A stretch of DNA of 64,000 nt from Shewanella sp. NFH-SH190041 (GTDB lineage Bacteria > Pseudomonadota > Gammaproteobacteria > Enterobacterales > Shewanellaceae): positions 620,001 through 684,000 of the forward strand of contig NZ_AP026070.1 of assembly GCF_024363255.1 (NCBI RefSeq), read 5' to 3'. The translations under genes and the position numbers were made by a program. The notes beneath the pieces are model-generated. The model worked only from the letters and a program-made list of their open reading frames with translations. It ran no database searches and was not told the DNA's origin. Position 1 is the stretch's first letter; every line of letters begins with the position of its first letter. Positions 46,957 to 56,650 of this stretch are shown here, in pieces.

Positions 46957-47920
46957 CCGAATCCTTGCCGTGGTGGCATTGTTGATCCTGCTACTGTTGC
47001 TAGGATATGGCCTTAAACTGGCTTACAGCCCAAAACCTGAAGTGCTACAGGGGCAGATTGAGGCCCGGGAATACCATGTATCATCGAAAATGCCGGGTCG
47101 GATAGATCAGGTGTTGGTACGGCGTGGCGATCAGGTAAAAGCCGGCGACTTATTGTTTTCAATTACCAGTCCAGAGCTAGATGCCAAGCTGATGCAGGCC
47201 CGTGGCGGGCGTGATGCGGCGCTGGCGCTCAAAGATCAGGCTGATGCGGGAGCCCGCAAGCAGCAGGTAATGGCGGCTCGGGAGCAATGGCAGAAAGCCA
47301 AAGCCGGGGCAACCTTGGCACAAACCACCTTTAAGCGGGTGGAAAATCTGTTTACTGAAGGGGTGATTCCTCGTCAGAAACGGGATGAAGCCTATACCCA
47401 ATGGCAAGCGGCCAAGTATACCGAGCAGGCTGCGCTGGCCATGTATCAGATGGCTGAAGAAGGCGCACGTTCTGAAACCAAAGCCGCCGCTGCCGGTAAG
47501 GCCATGATGGCCCAAGGTGCGGTGAACGAGGTGGAATCGGTGCTGAAAGACAGCCAGATGCGAGCCAGTCACAGTGGTGAAGTCAGTGAGGTATTGTTAT
47601 TTGATGGTGAACTGGCACCCACTGGATTTCCTGTGGTGACCTTAATGGATATGAATGATAGCTGGGCATTGCTGCAAGTACGGGAAGATTTACTGTCACG
47701 CTTTAAAGTAGGGCAGGAAATGTCACTGCAAATCCCGGCGCTGGATAATATCCGCGCACTGTTTACCGTGACGTATATCAGTCCGATGGGGAATTTTGCT
47801 ACTTGGCGGGCAACCGAAGCTGGGCATGATTTTGATATGCGGACCTTTGAGGTGGAGCTTAAGCCAGTCGATCCTATCAATGGTCTGCGGGCTGGTATGT
47901 CTGTGCTGTTGCCACTGTAA
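46946..47920 (+). CDS. HlyD-family periplasmic adaptor protein
   Basis: A membrane-fusion protein of about 324 residues: one N-terminal helix (about 4-24), then a biotinyl-lipoyl half (GRIDQVLVRRGDQVKAGDLLF). An alpha-helical hairpin (about 70-190) and the second lipoyl/beta-barrel part follow. Of three in-frame ATGs, that at 46946 is best placed behind GGGGAG. It couples the TolC-like channel with the two permeases and resembles YhiI/YbhG-type adaptors. Confidence 0.9.
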   Translation: MRANRILAVVALLILLLLLGYGLKLAYSPKPEVLQGQIEAREYHVSSKMPGRIDQVLVRRGDQVKAGDLLFSITSPELDAKLMQARGGRDAALALKDQADAGARKQQVMAAREQWQKAKAGATLAQTTFKRVENLFTEGVIPRQKRDEAYTQWQAAKYTEQAALAMYQMAEEGARSETKAAAAGKAMMAQGAVNEVESVLKDSQMRASHSGEVSEVLLFDGELAPTGFPVVTLMDMNDSWALLQVREDLLSRFKVGQEMSLQIPALDNIRALFTVTYISPMGNFATWRATEAGHDFDMRTFEVELKPVDPINGLRAGMSVLLPL

Positions 47921-47929
47921 GGGGCGGGC

Positions 47930-49081
47930 ATGTTGAAAATGATAGCCCGGGAATGGCGGGCGTTATGGCATGACCCTTGGCTGTTGGCATTGGTCAGTTA
48001 TGTGCCTTTGCTGCTGGCCTTGGCTCTGTGGGGGTTATTTTCTGCTGCGGTCCCTCGGCAATTGCCGGTCGCCTTGGTGGATTTAGATAATACCCAGCTT
48101 AGCCGTGAGTTGGGGCGGCAGATTGAAGCCAGTCCCGTCAGCGAAGCTGTGTCTTTTCACAGTGAGAACGCGGCAATTGATGCCATGAAACGGGGGCGGG
48201 TATTTGCCCTAGTACTGATCCCCTCCCGGTTTAGTGCTCAGTTACAAAGCGGAAAACAGCCGACACTGGAGATCCGCTATAACGGTCAGTTCTTGCTGGT
48301 GGGCAAGTTGCTGCACAGTAGTTTGCAGCAAAGTTTAGCGCCGGCATTGCAGGCGCTGGGGCGTACGCAGTTGCTAGCTCACGGGGTGCCGGCGGTGCAA
48401 GCCAATCTGCATATCAGTCCGCTAACCTTTCAAATTACGCCACTATTTAACCAGTCCAGTAATTACGTGGCCTTTTTGATGCCTCCTCTGTTTATTGCGC
48501 TATTTCAGATTGTTGCCATGCTGATCTTTGTCAATGCCTTGAATCGAGAGTTGGATCAACCTAGTTATGGTCACTGGCTGGCCCATACCCGGCGAAATTT
48601 AACAGTGAAGTGGTTGGTATATCTGCCATTGGCAGTGCTGCAAAGCGCGGTGATGATGGTACTGCTGTACGGTTATCTTGGCTTGCCCATTAACGGCAGT
48701 TTCGCTTGGTTGATCTTGGTACAGGCAGTGATGTTGTCGGCGGTATTTTTGTGGGTGTGCATGATTTTCTTTTTGCTGCAGGATAAAGCCCGGATTGTCA
48801 GCTTTTGTACTGCGCTGTTTGCGCCTGCTTTTGCCTTTATGGGTGCGACCTTTCCGGTACATGAAATGCCGTTGTTAGCCCAGTGCTGGCGGGTGATGAT
48901 GCCATCAAGTTTTTATATTGAATCTCAGATTGCTGTGGTCAGTTATGGGTTAGGTGGTACAGAGATCGCCCAAGAACTGTGTCGTTATCTGGGCTTTTTA
49001 TTATTGCTGTTGCCGATTTCTGGGCTGATTTGGCTAAGAAAGCGCAGTTACCGATCGCAAGGGCTGGAGGAGCAGGCATGA
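47930..49081 (+). CDS. ABC-2 type transporter permease, first copy
   Basis: A 383-residue membrane subunit of the YhhJ/YbhS kind: one N-terminal helix (about 16-38), a large extracytoplasmic domain (about 45-175) and five C-terminal helices. The NPLFNQSSNYVAFLMPP-like segment (here PLFNQSSNYVAFLMPP) before the membrane domain is typical of the family. No nucleotide-binding domain is present in it or its neighbours. Overlaps the second permease in ATGA. Confidence 0.88.
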   Translation: MLKMIAREWRALWHDPWLLALVSYVPLLLALALWGLFSAAVPRQLPVALVDLDNTQLSRELGRQIEASPVSEAVSFHSENAAIDAMKRGRVFALVLIPSRFSAQLQSGKQPTLEIRYNGQFLLVGKLLHSSLQQSLAPALQALGRTQLLAHGVPAVQANLHISPLTFQITPLFNQSSNYVAFLMPPLFIALFQIVAMLIFVNALNRELDQPSYGHWLAHTRRNLTVKWLVYLPLAVLQSAVMMVLLYGYLGLPINGSFAWLILVQAVMLSAVFLWVCMIFFLLQDKARIVSFCTALFAPAFAFMGATFPVHEMPLLAQCWRVMMPSSFYIESQIAVVSYGLGGTEIAQELCRYLGFLLLLLPISGLIWLRKRSYRSQGLEEQA

Positions 49082-50211
49082 CCTGGTGGAAGCTGGTATG
49101 GCTGGAGCTTAAAGCCATCGCATCGGATAAAGCTATTGCCATTACCCTGTTTGGTGGTGTGCTGTTTTATTCTGTGCTCTATCCACTGCCTTATCTGCAT
49201 GAGGTTCCGACTCGACAGCCCATTGTGGTGGTTGATCTGGATCATAGTCCGATGAGTCGGGAGCTGATTCGCCATGCCCAGGCCAGTCCAAAACTACAGG
49301 TCGCCGGGGCCGTTAATGCGATTGCTGAAGCCAAGGATTGGATCACCCATGGCCGGGCACACGGTTTATTAGTGATCCCTGCGCATTTCAGCCGGGATTT
49401 ACAACTGGGCAAAGGCGCAACCTTAGCCATTGGGGGGGATGCCAGTTATTTTCTGGTTTATTCTGCGATTGCAGAAGGGCTGGTAAGTGTGGGAATGGAT
49501 TTTTCCAGTCAGTTGAAATGGCACGCATTAACCGCTCGGGGAACCAATCCAGTGGCGGCAGATATGCAGTTGCATTCGCTCGATATCAATTCAGTACCGG
49601 CATTTAACCTGTCACTTGGATATACCCCATATGTGGTGCCTGGACTGTTTTTATTAATTTTGCAGCAAACTATGTTGGTGGGAACCTGTATTCTCGGTGC
49701 CGGTCAGTGGCGTAAACCCGGCTATTGGCAACAGGTATCACCTTTGATGTTGCTGGGCGGCAGACTGCTCGCTTTCGGTGCTATCTATGCCTGTTTTAGT
49801 GCCTATTATGTTGGTTGGTGTTATTACTGGTATAAGGTCAACCTACTGGCCAGCATGACGGAAATTCTGTTACTGATGGTGCCTTTTTTGCTGGCCACTG
49901 CCGCAGGCGGTGTGGCGCTCAGTACATTGTTTACCCGCCGTGAATTGCCGACTCAGGTGATCTTGCTATCTTCTATGCCGATTTTATTTGTCTCTGGTTT
50001 TGTTTGGCCACTGGCTTTGATCCCCCAGCCTCTGGTTTGGCTGTCGCAGGTCTTTCCTGTTACGCCAGCAATTATGGGAATGCTGGAAATGAACGTGATG
50101 GGAGCATCTTGGACACAGATCCAGCCTTATTGGTGGCACTTGTGGTTATTAGCGGCTATTTTTTTGCCGCTGGCTTGGTGGGGAATTCGCCATCATCGGC
50201 AACAGTTATAA
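49078..50211 (+). CDS. ABC-2 type transporter permease, second copy
   Basis: A 377-residue homologue of the preceding permease with the same layout; the segment FNLSLGYTPYVVPGLFLLILQQT precedes the C-terminal helices. Its start ATG 49078 overlaps the previous stop and has GGAGGA just upstream. The two presumably form a heterodimer exporting a hydrophobic or cationic compound through the HlyD/TolC-like partners. The energising ATPase must be encoded elsewhere, or the system works in another way. Confidence 0.88.
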   Translation: MTWWKLVWLELKAIASDKAIAITLFGGVLFYSVLYPLPYLHEVPTRQPIVVVDLDHSPMSRELIRHAQASPKLQVAGAVNAIAEAKDWITHGRAHGLLVIPAHFSRDLQLGKGATLAIGGDASYFLVYSAIAEGLVSVGMDFSSQLKWHALTARGTNPVAADMQLHSLDINSVPAFNLSLGYTPYVVPGLFLLILQQTMLVGTCILGAGQWRKPGYWQQVSPLMLLGGRLLAFGAIYACFSAYYVGWCYYWYKVNLLASMTEILLLMVPFLLATAAGGVALSTLFTRRELPTQVILLSSMPILFVSGFVWPLALIPQPLVWLSQVFPVTPAIMGMLEMNVMGASWTQIQPYWWHLWLLAAIFLPLAWWGIRHHRQQL

Positions 50212-50240
50212 AGCTGTTTCTGGGTGAGACATAGATAGTA

Positions 50241-50271
50241 AAAAAGGCCTGATATGACATCAGGCCTTTTT
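50241..50271. terminator. Bidirectional terminator between efflux operon and Ig-like lipoprotein gene
   Basis: AAAAAGGCCTGAT and ATCAGGCCTTTTT form a perfect 13-bp inverted repeat around ATGAC. With T-runs on both strands it can end the plus-strand efflux operon and the minus-strand lipoprotein gene. Confidence 0.9.
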
Positions 50272-50289
50272 CTTATAGCTTTTGCGCTG

Positions 50290-52797
50290 TTATTGCAGTG
50301 TCACATTAAATGGTAATTCACTAATAATTCCAGCAGGGGTGGTGACTTTAATTGTAACCGCACTGGTGCCAGGTTGACCTGGGTGGAGCAGGCTAAAGCC
50401 TGTCGACGTTCCGCCGGCTCGGGTGGCATTGGGTACTGTGTGTCCGGTGAATTCCAGATCGCCATTGGTTATTTCAATCTGCACACTGCTGCCTACCGGC
50501 ATAATTTGTCCCGCACTGTCATACAGTTGTAGGGTAAAGGCTGAGCGGCCATCAGCTGCAATCGGGCTAATAGGCGCAGTAAAGCCAGCGCCGGTACGGA
50601 AAACTTCGGTGCCATTCTGCGTCAGTGTAAAGTGGGCGGTAGAGCCTGACATGGTTAACACTAATGCTTTGCGGATATAGGTTTTGTTCGCTTGGCCGGT
50701 ACCACACAGCGGGCCTTCACACTGGGGACCATTAAACTTACCATCGGGGCCACTGTACCTATCATTGCCTGCAGTATTGAGATAAATATCATTGCCATCA
50801 TAACGGCGGTTTTCGTTATCGTCCCTAAATGCATCGCCTAAATCACTGAAACCAGATGAGCTATAAGCTTCCCTGTCCATGCCGTTGCCACTACATGCCT
50901 CCGGAGTACCGGTACTGGTCAGGCAGGCCTGAGCAATTGCACCACCATCTGCGGGATCAAAAATATTATTACCATTGGTGTCAAAGAAGGTTTCATGACC
51001 CAAGGCATAGGCCAATATGGTAACCCGGTGATCCGGCACTCGTGGGTTTGCTGAGGTCCAAGTGACAGAGCAGCGCCCGTTTTGCGTTAGACACTGGGGC
51101 GTTATTTGCCCGCCTTCAGTGGTGAAGTTGATGGTGGTGTCATCCGGCGCTGGGTTGCCAAAGCTGTCGGCAGCAAAAACACTGATGGTCGATTCTTGGC
51201 CATCAATGCTGGCGGCTTCCGGATTATTGACTGATGCTGAAATGCTCATACCCAATTGCTGGGGTAGACCAGTATTGATTGAGAGCTGCTCTGATTGGCT
51301 AACGATCACTTCTTTGCTGTCAGCATCTGTGGCCTTAGCTACCACTCTAACTGGGGTCGGTACGGTACCGGCCAGCACCCTGACACTCACCATACCTTGG
51401 GCATTGGTGAGCCCGGTTGTACTGCTTTGGCCATCAGCAAAACTCAGTCCACCGACGATAGTGTCCAGCGTAAAATTGACTTGTTGCTGCGCTGCGCCCT
51501 GCCCATTAGCACTGGATACTTTAAAGGTCACCAGAGATGACTCACTGGCATCGGTACCCCCTGCGCCTTTGATTCTGATATTAGCCGGCTGGGCGGAAAT
51601 GAAGCTCAGATTAGCCAGACTCTGGCGGGCGAGGGTGAAAGGTAGCGTGGCGCTGAGAGTTTGTGAGCCGACTTGTGTGGTAGCAATGATTTGATCACTG
51701 CGCTCACTGTTACCACTGCAACTGACGTCTTCAAAGGTTGAACTGGCCATACCGGATAGCGTTGTGACAGGGGAATCAATCATAGCGGCATTGGCCGTGA
51801 CACAATCTGAGCTGAAGTTGATGTTAGAGGGGGATTGAATCGGCGAGACCTTACCTTGGGCATCGACACTGACCAGATTTGCTGTAATACCAAAGGTACC
51901 GCCAGCGCTGACTTGATAATTACCGTCCGCATTTTTAGGTAAGGTGGTGGCTAACAGGCCTTCGACAAATTGATTATCAGCATTGAAATGTCCCAGTTTT
52001 ACTGTATTCGCTTCACTGACGGCATCCCGAGCAATCACTTCGTACAGGGTGCTACCTTGCAGCGGTTGCCCTTGATAATCGACATTGATGGTCATGGTAT
52101 GCGCCCCTAACGCTGATGACTGGGGCGTATAACTTACCTCGGCAATCCCGGAGTTCTGGGTTAGTGCTGTATTAGGTGTCAGAGTGGCATTGCCAGCGCT
52201 GAAGGTCACCTTTTGATTGGCAATACCTTGATTATTGGCGTCAACTAAGCGGGCTCGTAGTTGCACTGTATTATCGACCCGGAAACGTGTGACCGCATCG
52301 CCAGCGTATTGAATGCTGGCATTTAGACTGGGTGTTTGGGTTTGTGGTGGGGTGACTTCACCTGTGTATTCAAAATTACGTTTACTGGTGATAGTTTCTT
52401 CCACCGCAGGCGAAAAACTGGCGCTGACGGTACCTGCGCCTTTGGCTGCATCAGGATTGGTAATGATCACCTCAGCGATACCATTGGTATCGGACAGTCG
52501 AGTCTCCGGTGATAGCGTGCCTAAATCTGTGCTGAAACTGATTACCTGACCGGCAACAGCTTGAGCACCGGTTTTCAGGGTAGCGACAGCACAGATGCTG
52601 TCGCCGGCGTTGAAACTGAGGGTATCGGTGGGAGTGCTGCATGCACCGTTAATAACGGTTTTGAATCCCAGGTTGAGGTGGTAGCCTTGGGGCGTATTAT
52701 CTGTATCAGACTCTGAATCATCTGAAGAGCCATTACAGCCCGCTAAAAACAGAACCCCGAATATGGCCGCTCCGCCATAAGGGTGAACAAGTCGCAT
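50290..52797 (-). CDS. Large surface lipoprotein with invasin-type Ig-like (Big_1) repeats
   Basis: A lipoprotein of about 835 residues with lipobox LFLAGC (Cys21), then an Asp/Ser-rich linker. Four or more bacterial Ig-like domains of the invasin/intimin (Big_1) kind follow, recognisable by repeated GxxVxF.T..G.L and T.xxGxAxV motifs. Two Asp/Asn-rich loops (DTNGNNIFDPADGG; RDDNENRRYDGNDIY, near residues 620-680) look like calcium-binding loops. ATG 52797 has AAGGA seven bases upstream and is preferred to the GTG two codons before. A probable adhesin or cell-surface scaffold; the partner is unknown. It follows darP on the same strand by 27 bp. Confidence 0.83.
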   Translation of the reverse strand: MRLVHPYGGAAIFGVLFLAGCNGSSDDSESDTDNTPQGYHLNLGFKTVINGACSTPTDTLSFNAGDSICAVATLKTGAQAVAGQVISFSTDLGTLSPETRLSDTNGIAEVIITNPDAAKGAGTVSASFSPAVEETITSKRNFEYTGEVTPPQTQTPSLNASIQYAGDAVTRFRVDNTVQLRARLVDANNQGIANQKVTFSAGNATLTPNTALTQNSGIAEVSYTPQSSALGAHTMTINVDYQGQPLQGSTLYEVIARDAVSEANTVKLGHFNADNQFVEGLLATTLPKNADGNYQVSAGGTFGITANLVSVDAQGKVSPIQSPSNINFSSDCVTANAAMIDSPVTTLSGMASSTFEDVSCSGNSERSDQIIATTQVGSQTLSATLPFTLARQSLANLSFISAQPANIRIKGAGGTDASESSLVTFKVSSANGQGAAQQQVNFTLDTIVGGLSFADGQSSTTGLTNAQGMVSVRVLAGTVPTPVRVVAKATDADSKEVIVSQSEQLSINTGLPQQLGMSISASVNNPEAASIDGQESTISVFAADSFGNPAPDDTTINFTTEGGQITPQCLTQNGRCSVTWTSANPRVPDHRVTILAYALGHETFFDTNGNNIFDPADGGAIAQACLTSTGTPEACSGNGMDREAYSSSGFSDLGDAFRDDNENRRYDGNDIYLNTAGNDRYSGPDGKFNGPQCEGPLCGTGQANKTYIRKALVLTMSGSTAHFTLTQNGTEVFRTGAGFTAPISPIAADGRSAFTLQLYDSAGQIMPVGSSVQIEITNGDLEFTGHTVPNATRAGGTSTGFSLLHPGQPGTSAVTIKVTTPAGIISELPFNVTLQ

Positions 52798-52824
52798 GAG
52801 CACATCCTTATTAACTGTTGAAGG

Positions 52825-53361
52825 TTATTGGTCCTCGATCTCCGCACGCAAATATTTGAACAGCTCTTTGGCTGACTTGGACTCAGGGCCCTTAGCCAGT
52901 TCTTTAGTGCTTGCGCGCACCAGTTGACGCAATTTCTGGCGATCCAGTTGCGGGTGTTGCTCCAGCAGACTTTGGATTTCGGCATCGCCTTCCGCTAGCA
53001 GCTTGTCCCGCAATTTTTCAAAAATTTGGATTTTTGCAGCTTCATTGTTGTTTTTGTTTAGAACATTGTCCAGTTTATGTTGCAATTGTTCTAAATCTTC
53101 GTTGCGCATCAGTTTGCCGATAAATTGGATTTGACGGCGGTATGCTTCGGTATTTGGCTTGATTGTTTTTGTCGCCATTACCGCATCATGTAGGCTTTCG
53201 TACAGCTCCATTTTAACCAGTTGACTTTTGCTCAGCAGAGCCAGTTTGCGGCCCATTTGTTGGGCATCTTCACTTTCTTTTTTGAAGGATGTTTTGCTGA
53301 TGTAATCGTCATCATTGTCATAAGGCTGTTTAAAATGTTCTGAATCGCCAACGATATTCAT
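52825..53361 (-). CDS. darP: Ribosome-associated protein DarP (YjgA)
   Basis: A 178-residue helical, highly charged protein of the DUF615 family, a late-stage 50S assembly factor in E. coli. The SKSQLVKMELYESLHDAV region near the middle (LALLSKSQLVKM) and closing ALRAEIED-like end fit the family. ATG 53361 behind AGAGG is chosen over an upstream alternative start 13 codons away. It is divergent from pmbA, as in E. coli. Confidence 0.93.
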   Translation of the reverse strand: MNIVGDSEHFKQPYDNDDDYISKTSFKKESEDAQQMGRKLALLSKSQLVKMELYESLHDAVMATKTIKPNTEAYRRQIQFIGKLMRNEDLEQLQHKLDNVLNKNNNEAAKIQIFEKLRDKLLAEGDAEIQSLLEQHPQLDRQKLRQLVRASTKELAKGPESKSAKELFKYLRAEIEDQ

Positions 53362-53491
53362 GGATAAACCTCTGTATAAATCATCCCCTAATATTAACAC
53401 TTGCGGGAATAGTTCGCCTAAGTGATTCTGAAATGCGTAGATATTTCAATCATGCCAATAGATTAATGTGGCGCAGAAGGCGACAGATTGG

Positions 53492-53500
53492 TGTTATGCT
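53492..53500 (+). promoter_or_regulatory. Extended -10 element of pmbA
   Basis: TG-T-TATGCT (53492-53500) is an extended -10 about 33 bp before the preferred pmbA start; the -35 region is weak, as extended -10 promoters allow. Confidence 0.4.
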
Positions 53501-53532
53501 TAGGCCATCGTCGGCCAGTTAAGAGACTAAAC

Positions 53533-54876
53533 GTGTCCTCAAGCAATATTGAAAATGAATTGGGCGCCCTGAAAGATGCGGTGGCAATGGCATTGGATTA
53601 TGCCAAAGCATTGGGTACCAGTGATGCAGAGGTTGCTATCAGTAAGCAACAGGGATTATCTGTTTCTACCCGTCTAAAAGAAGTGGAAACGGTGGAGTTC
53701 AACAAGGATGGTGCCTTGGGGATTACCCTTTACCGCGATGGCCGTAAAGGCAGTTCATCCACGTCTGATTTGAGCTCGGAAGCGATTCGTACTGCGGTGC
53801 AGGCCGCTAATGATATTGCTCGTTATACCAGCGAAGACCCTTGCAGTGGGTTGGCTGATAAGGCTCTGATGGCAAAAGTGTTTCCGGATCTGGATCTTTA
53901 TCATCCAGCGACCTTGTCACCAGAGCAATTGGCTGAATTAGCCATCAGTGCTGAAACTGTTGCGCTGGATGCCGATAGTCGTATTACCAATTCAGATGGC
54001 GCCAGTGCTAATGCTCACACCGGGATCAAGGTTTATGGTAATAGCCATGGTTTCCTCAATGGCTATGCGAGTTCCCGCTATAGCCTAAGTTGTGTGGTTA
54101 TTGGTCAGGATGATAATGGGGAGATGCAGCGGGATTATGATTATAGCGTTGCACGTCATTTTGACAGCTTATTAACACCGGTCCAAATCGGCATGCAGGC
54201 TGCGCAGAAAACCTTAAGTCGGTTAGGTGGTCGTAAAATTGCTACCTGTAAACTGCCTGTATTGTTTAGTGCTGATGTGGCTACCGGCCTATTGGGCCAT
54301 TTGGTTGGGGCGATCAGCGGCAGTAGCTTATATCGCCAATCCAGCTTCCTACAGGACTCCTTAGGGCAACAGTTATTCCCTCAATGGTTGTCGATTATTG
54401 AACAGCCACATTTGCTGCGAGGGCTAGCTAGCGCGCCTTATGACAGTGAAGGGGTCGCAACCCGGGAGCGGGCGATTATTGAGCAGGGTCAGTTGGAAAC
54501 TTATTTGTTGACCAGTTACTCTGCCCGTAAATTGGGTATGACAAATACCGGCCATGCTGGTGGTATTTATAACTGGGCGGTGCAGGATTCTGGTCAGTCA
54601 TTTGACCAACTGGTGAAAGCTATGGGGACGGGTTTGATTGTGACCGAAGTGATGGGCCAAGGTGTTAATATGGTAACAGGGGATTATTCCCGTGGTGCCG
54701 CTGGCTTCTATGTGGAAAATGGTGAAATTCAATACCCGGTGGAAGAAATTACGATTGCTGGCAATTTAAAGGATATGTTCCGCAATATTCAGGCGATCAG
54801 TAATGGACCGGATTTGCGCTCACCAATCCGTACCGGGGCAATTTTGCTGGATCAGATGAAGATAGCCGGTAATTAA
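53533..54876 (+). CDS. pmbA: Metalloprotease subunit PmbA/TldE
   Basis: A 447-residue non-catalytic partner of TldD, needed for microcin and modified-peptide processing. [21 protein letters not shown] and the C-terminal [23 protein letters not shown] are family signatures; as expected it lacks HExxxH. The frame is open to a TTG at 53488, but GTG 53533 has AAGAG and lines up with E. coli PmbA's start. It is divergent from darP, with a terminator at 54895-54921. Confidence 0.94.
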   Translation: MSSSNIENELGALKDAVAMALDYAKALGTSDAEVAISKQQGLSVSTRLKEVETVEFNKDGALGITLYRDGRKGSSSTSDLSSEAIRTAVQAANDIARYTSEDPCSGLADKALMAKVFPDLDLYHPATLSPEQLAELAISAETVALDADSRITNSDGASANAHTGIKVYGNSHGFLNGYASSRYSLSCVVIGQDDNGEMQRDYDYSVARHFDSLLTPVQIGMQAAQKTLSRLGGRKIATCKLPVLFSADVATGLLGHLVGAISGSSLYRQSSFLQDSLGQQLFPQWLSIIEQPHLLRGLASAPYDSEGVATRERAIIEQGQLETYLLTSYSARKLGMTNTGHAGGIYNWAVQDSGQSFDQLVKAMGTGLIVTEVMGQGVNMVTGDYSRGAAGFYVENGEIQYPVEEITIAGNLKDMFRNIQAISNGPDLRSPIRTGAILLDQMKIAGN

Positions 54877-54894
54877 CGGTAATTGTTTTTAAGC

Positions 54895-54921
54895 AAATGC
54901 GGGCCAAGGCCCGCATTTTTT
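54895..54921. terminator. Terminator between pmbA and the diguanylate cyclase gene
   Basis: AAATGCGGGCC and GGCCCGCATTT form an 11-bp perfect stem with an AA loop, then more T. It is 18 nt after pmbA and can also serve the convergent gene on the minus strand. Confidence 0.9.
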
Positions 54922-54936
54922 ATCCTACTGTTTTGG

Positions 54937-56442
54937 TTAATCAGTTTCTGGTGGCAAGGTATAACAGCGGCGTCCCCGTTGTTTGCTCATGTACAGACGT
55001 TTATCTGCAAGTTCAAACAGTTCATTTATAGGGGCTTCCTCACTGCCCGCAACACCGATACTCAGGCTGATATGGCATTGGGTTTCCCGTAGTGGCCTGC
55101 TCGCCATCATTTCCATACAGGCATCCAGTTGGCGACGTAGTACTTCAATACGAACCTTGGTTAATACAGCAAATTCATCCCCACCATAGCGATATACCCG
55201 CTCATGTCCCCATAGTGAACGTAAGATAGCCCCGACTCTGGATAGCACCAAATCACCAAATTGATGGCCGAACTTATCATTGAGTTGTTTGAAGTAATCT
55301 ACATCAATCAGCAATAACTGAAAGGATTTACCACGGTTACACAGGCTGGAGAAATCCCGTTCAAATGCACGGCGGTTTTTTACTCGGGTGAGAGGGTCAA
55401 AATAAAGCTCATGTTTATTGTGTAGGTACTCATCCCGCAAACATTCAATTTCCGACAGGCTATCTTGGATAAACCAGTGACTGGTGTGGCGATCGTTTAA
55501 CGGAGGAAGTGGTGTTTGGCCACTGATTTCACGTATCGCGCCGTTTAGCTGCAGTTGCTCTTGGCGTACAACCAATAGTAGGAAGTACAGTGAACAGGCA
55601 AATACTGCTAGCAGACTGATGATCGGGACGACAGATATTTTAAATTTACTCATCAGCATTTCCCGGAATACTTCCGGTGGAATATACAAATTCAGGGTCC
55701 AAGGCTGATTGAGTACATTGACCGTCATATGGTAGCCATATTGCAACAAGGTCGGATCATTATCCCGGTCGGTAGTATGGCTAAGAGTCGGCAGAGCGCC
55801 ACTGCCAGTTTCCATTAACACATGATGCAGATGGTTTAACAGGAATAAGCGTTCCCGATTATCCCTTAGACTTTGATCCATGGCATATTGCAGTGGTACA
55901 GCATTGATATCGACCATCAGCAGACCGATCAATTGTCGCTTATGACCGTAGATGCGCCGGATCATAGTAAAAATATCATGTCTGCTGTTGAGTTTTAGAT
56001 AGGGGCCAACCAAAGAGACTCCTTTTTGTTTTGCGCCAATAAACCAAGGGCGGTTGGTAGCATCAAAACGGGTGGGTTGGGTAAATTCTGGGTAGGATGA
56101 AATGGTATTAAACAGCAAATTATAAAAGAAAATATGGTGACGAGGGTTTTGGATTTTATCCGCTAGCACCCAATAGTCATTGATGACGGATTGGTTTTGA
56201 TACACTTTTTCCGTCATGATGGATTTGGCAACGACATTGATTTGTCGACGACTGTCCTCCAATGGTTGTTGGATATCATTCATCACTAGGTTGTTCAGCG
56301 TGTAGTGATACACCTTGAGATAATTTTGCACATCAAATTGAAAGCTACCCCAAGTTTGCAGGGCAGTGATAATTATAACCACTATGCTTAGAAGGATAAA
56401 CACCCGGGTAAGGTGGTAATTCACTCTTCCTCTTAACGGCAT
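54937..56442 (-). CDS. Membrane-bound diguanylate cyclase with dCache-like sensor
   Basis: A 501-residue c-di-GMP synthase. Helix 1 (about 11-30), a periplasmic dCache-type sensor (about 35-270, with the RPWFIGAKQKG segment) and helix 2 (about 273-293) precede the GGDEF domain (about 345-495). The catalytic motif GGDEF at 420-424 is intact, and FDPLTRVKNRRAF begins the domain. The usual RxxD product-inhibition site upstream is replaced by WGHE, so I-site feedback is probably lost. The signal sensed is unknown; a plausible input for MshE in the same window. Confidence 0.9.
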   Translation of the reverse strand: MPLRGRVNYHLTRVFILLSIVVIIITALQTWGSFQFDVQNYLKVYHYTLNNLVMNDIQQPLEDSRRQINVVAKSIMTEKVYQNQSVINDYWVLADKIQNPRHHIFFYNLLFNTISSYPEFTQPTRFDATNRPWFIGAKQKGVSLVGPYLKLNSRHDIFTMIRRIYGHKRQLIGLLMVDINAVPLQYAMDQSLRDNRERLFLLNHLHHVLMETGSGALPTLSHTTDRDNDPTLLQYGYHMTVNVLNQPWTLNLYIPPEVFREMLMSKFKISVVPIISLLAVFACSLYFLLLVVRQEQLQLNGAIREISGQTPLPPLNDRHTSHWFIQDSLSEIECLRDEYLHNKHELYFDPLTRVKNRRAFERDFSSLCNRGKSFQLLLIDVDYFKQLNDKFGHQFGDLVLSRVGAILRSLWGHERVYRYGGDEFAVLTKVRIEVLRRQLDACMEMMASRPLRETQCHISLSIGVAGSEEAPINELFELADKRLYMSKQRGRRCYTLPPETD

Positions 56443-56605
56443 ACCAAGTCTGTTTATTTGGAATAATTGTTATTATATACAGTGAATTAGTAGCTAAATA
56501 TAGACCTAGCGCATACTTAACAGTAATAGTTTATGCTGCATCACTATATTTAACTAATATTCAATATATGCTGATGATTTTACAGCCATTTGTGGTAAAA
56601 AATGT

Positions 56606-56634
56606 AAAAAGCCACCTTTGAGAGGTGGCTTTTT
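56606..56634. terminator. Terminator of rimO (bidirectional form)
   Basis: AAAAAGCCACCT and AGGTGGCTTTTT form a 12-bp inverted repeat around TTGAG, ending 17 nt past the minus-strand rimO stop. T-runs are present on both strands. Confidence 0.88.
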
Positions 56635-56650
56635 GAAGCGGCTGGATAAG

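Noticed and set aside
51062..51694. 210-residue plus-strand ORF opposite the Ig-like lipoprotein
   Set aside because: Composition mirrors the Thr/Val-rich coding strand; antisense shadow without supporting signals.
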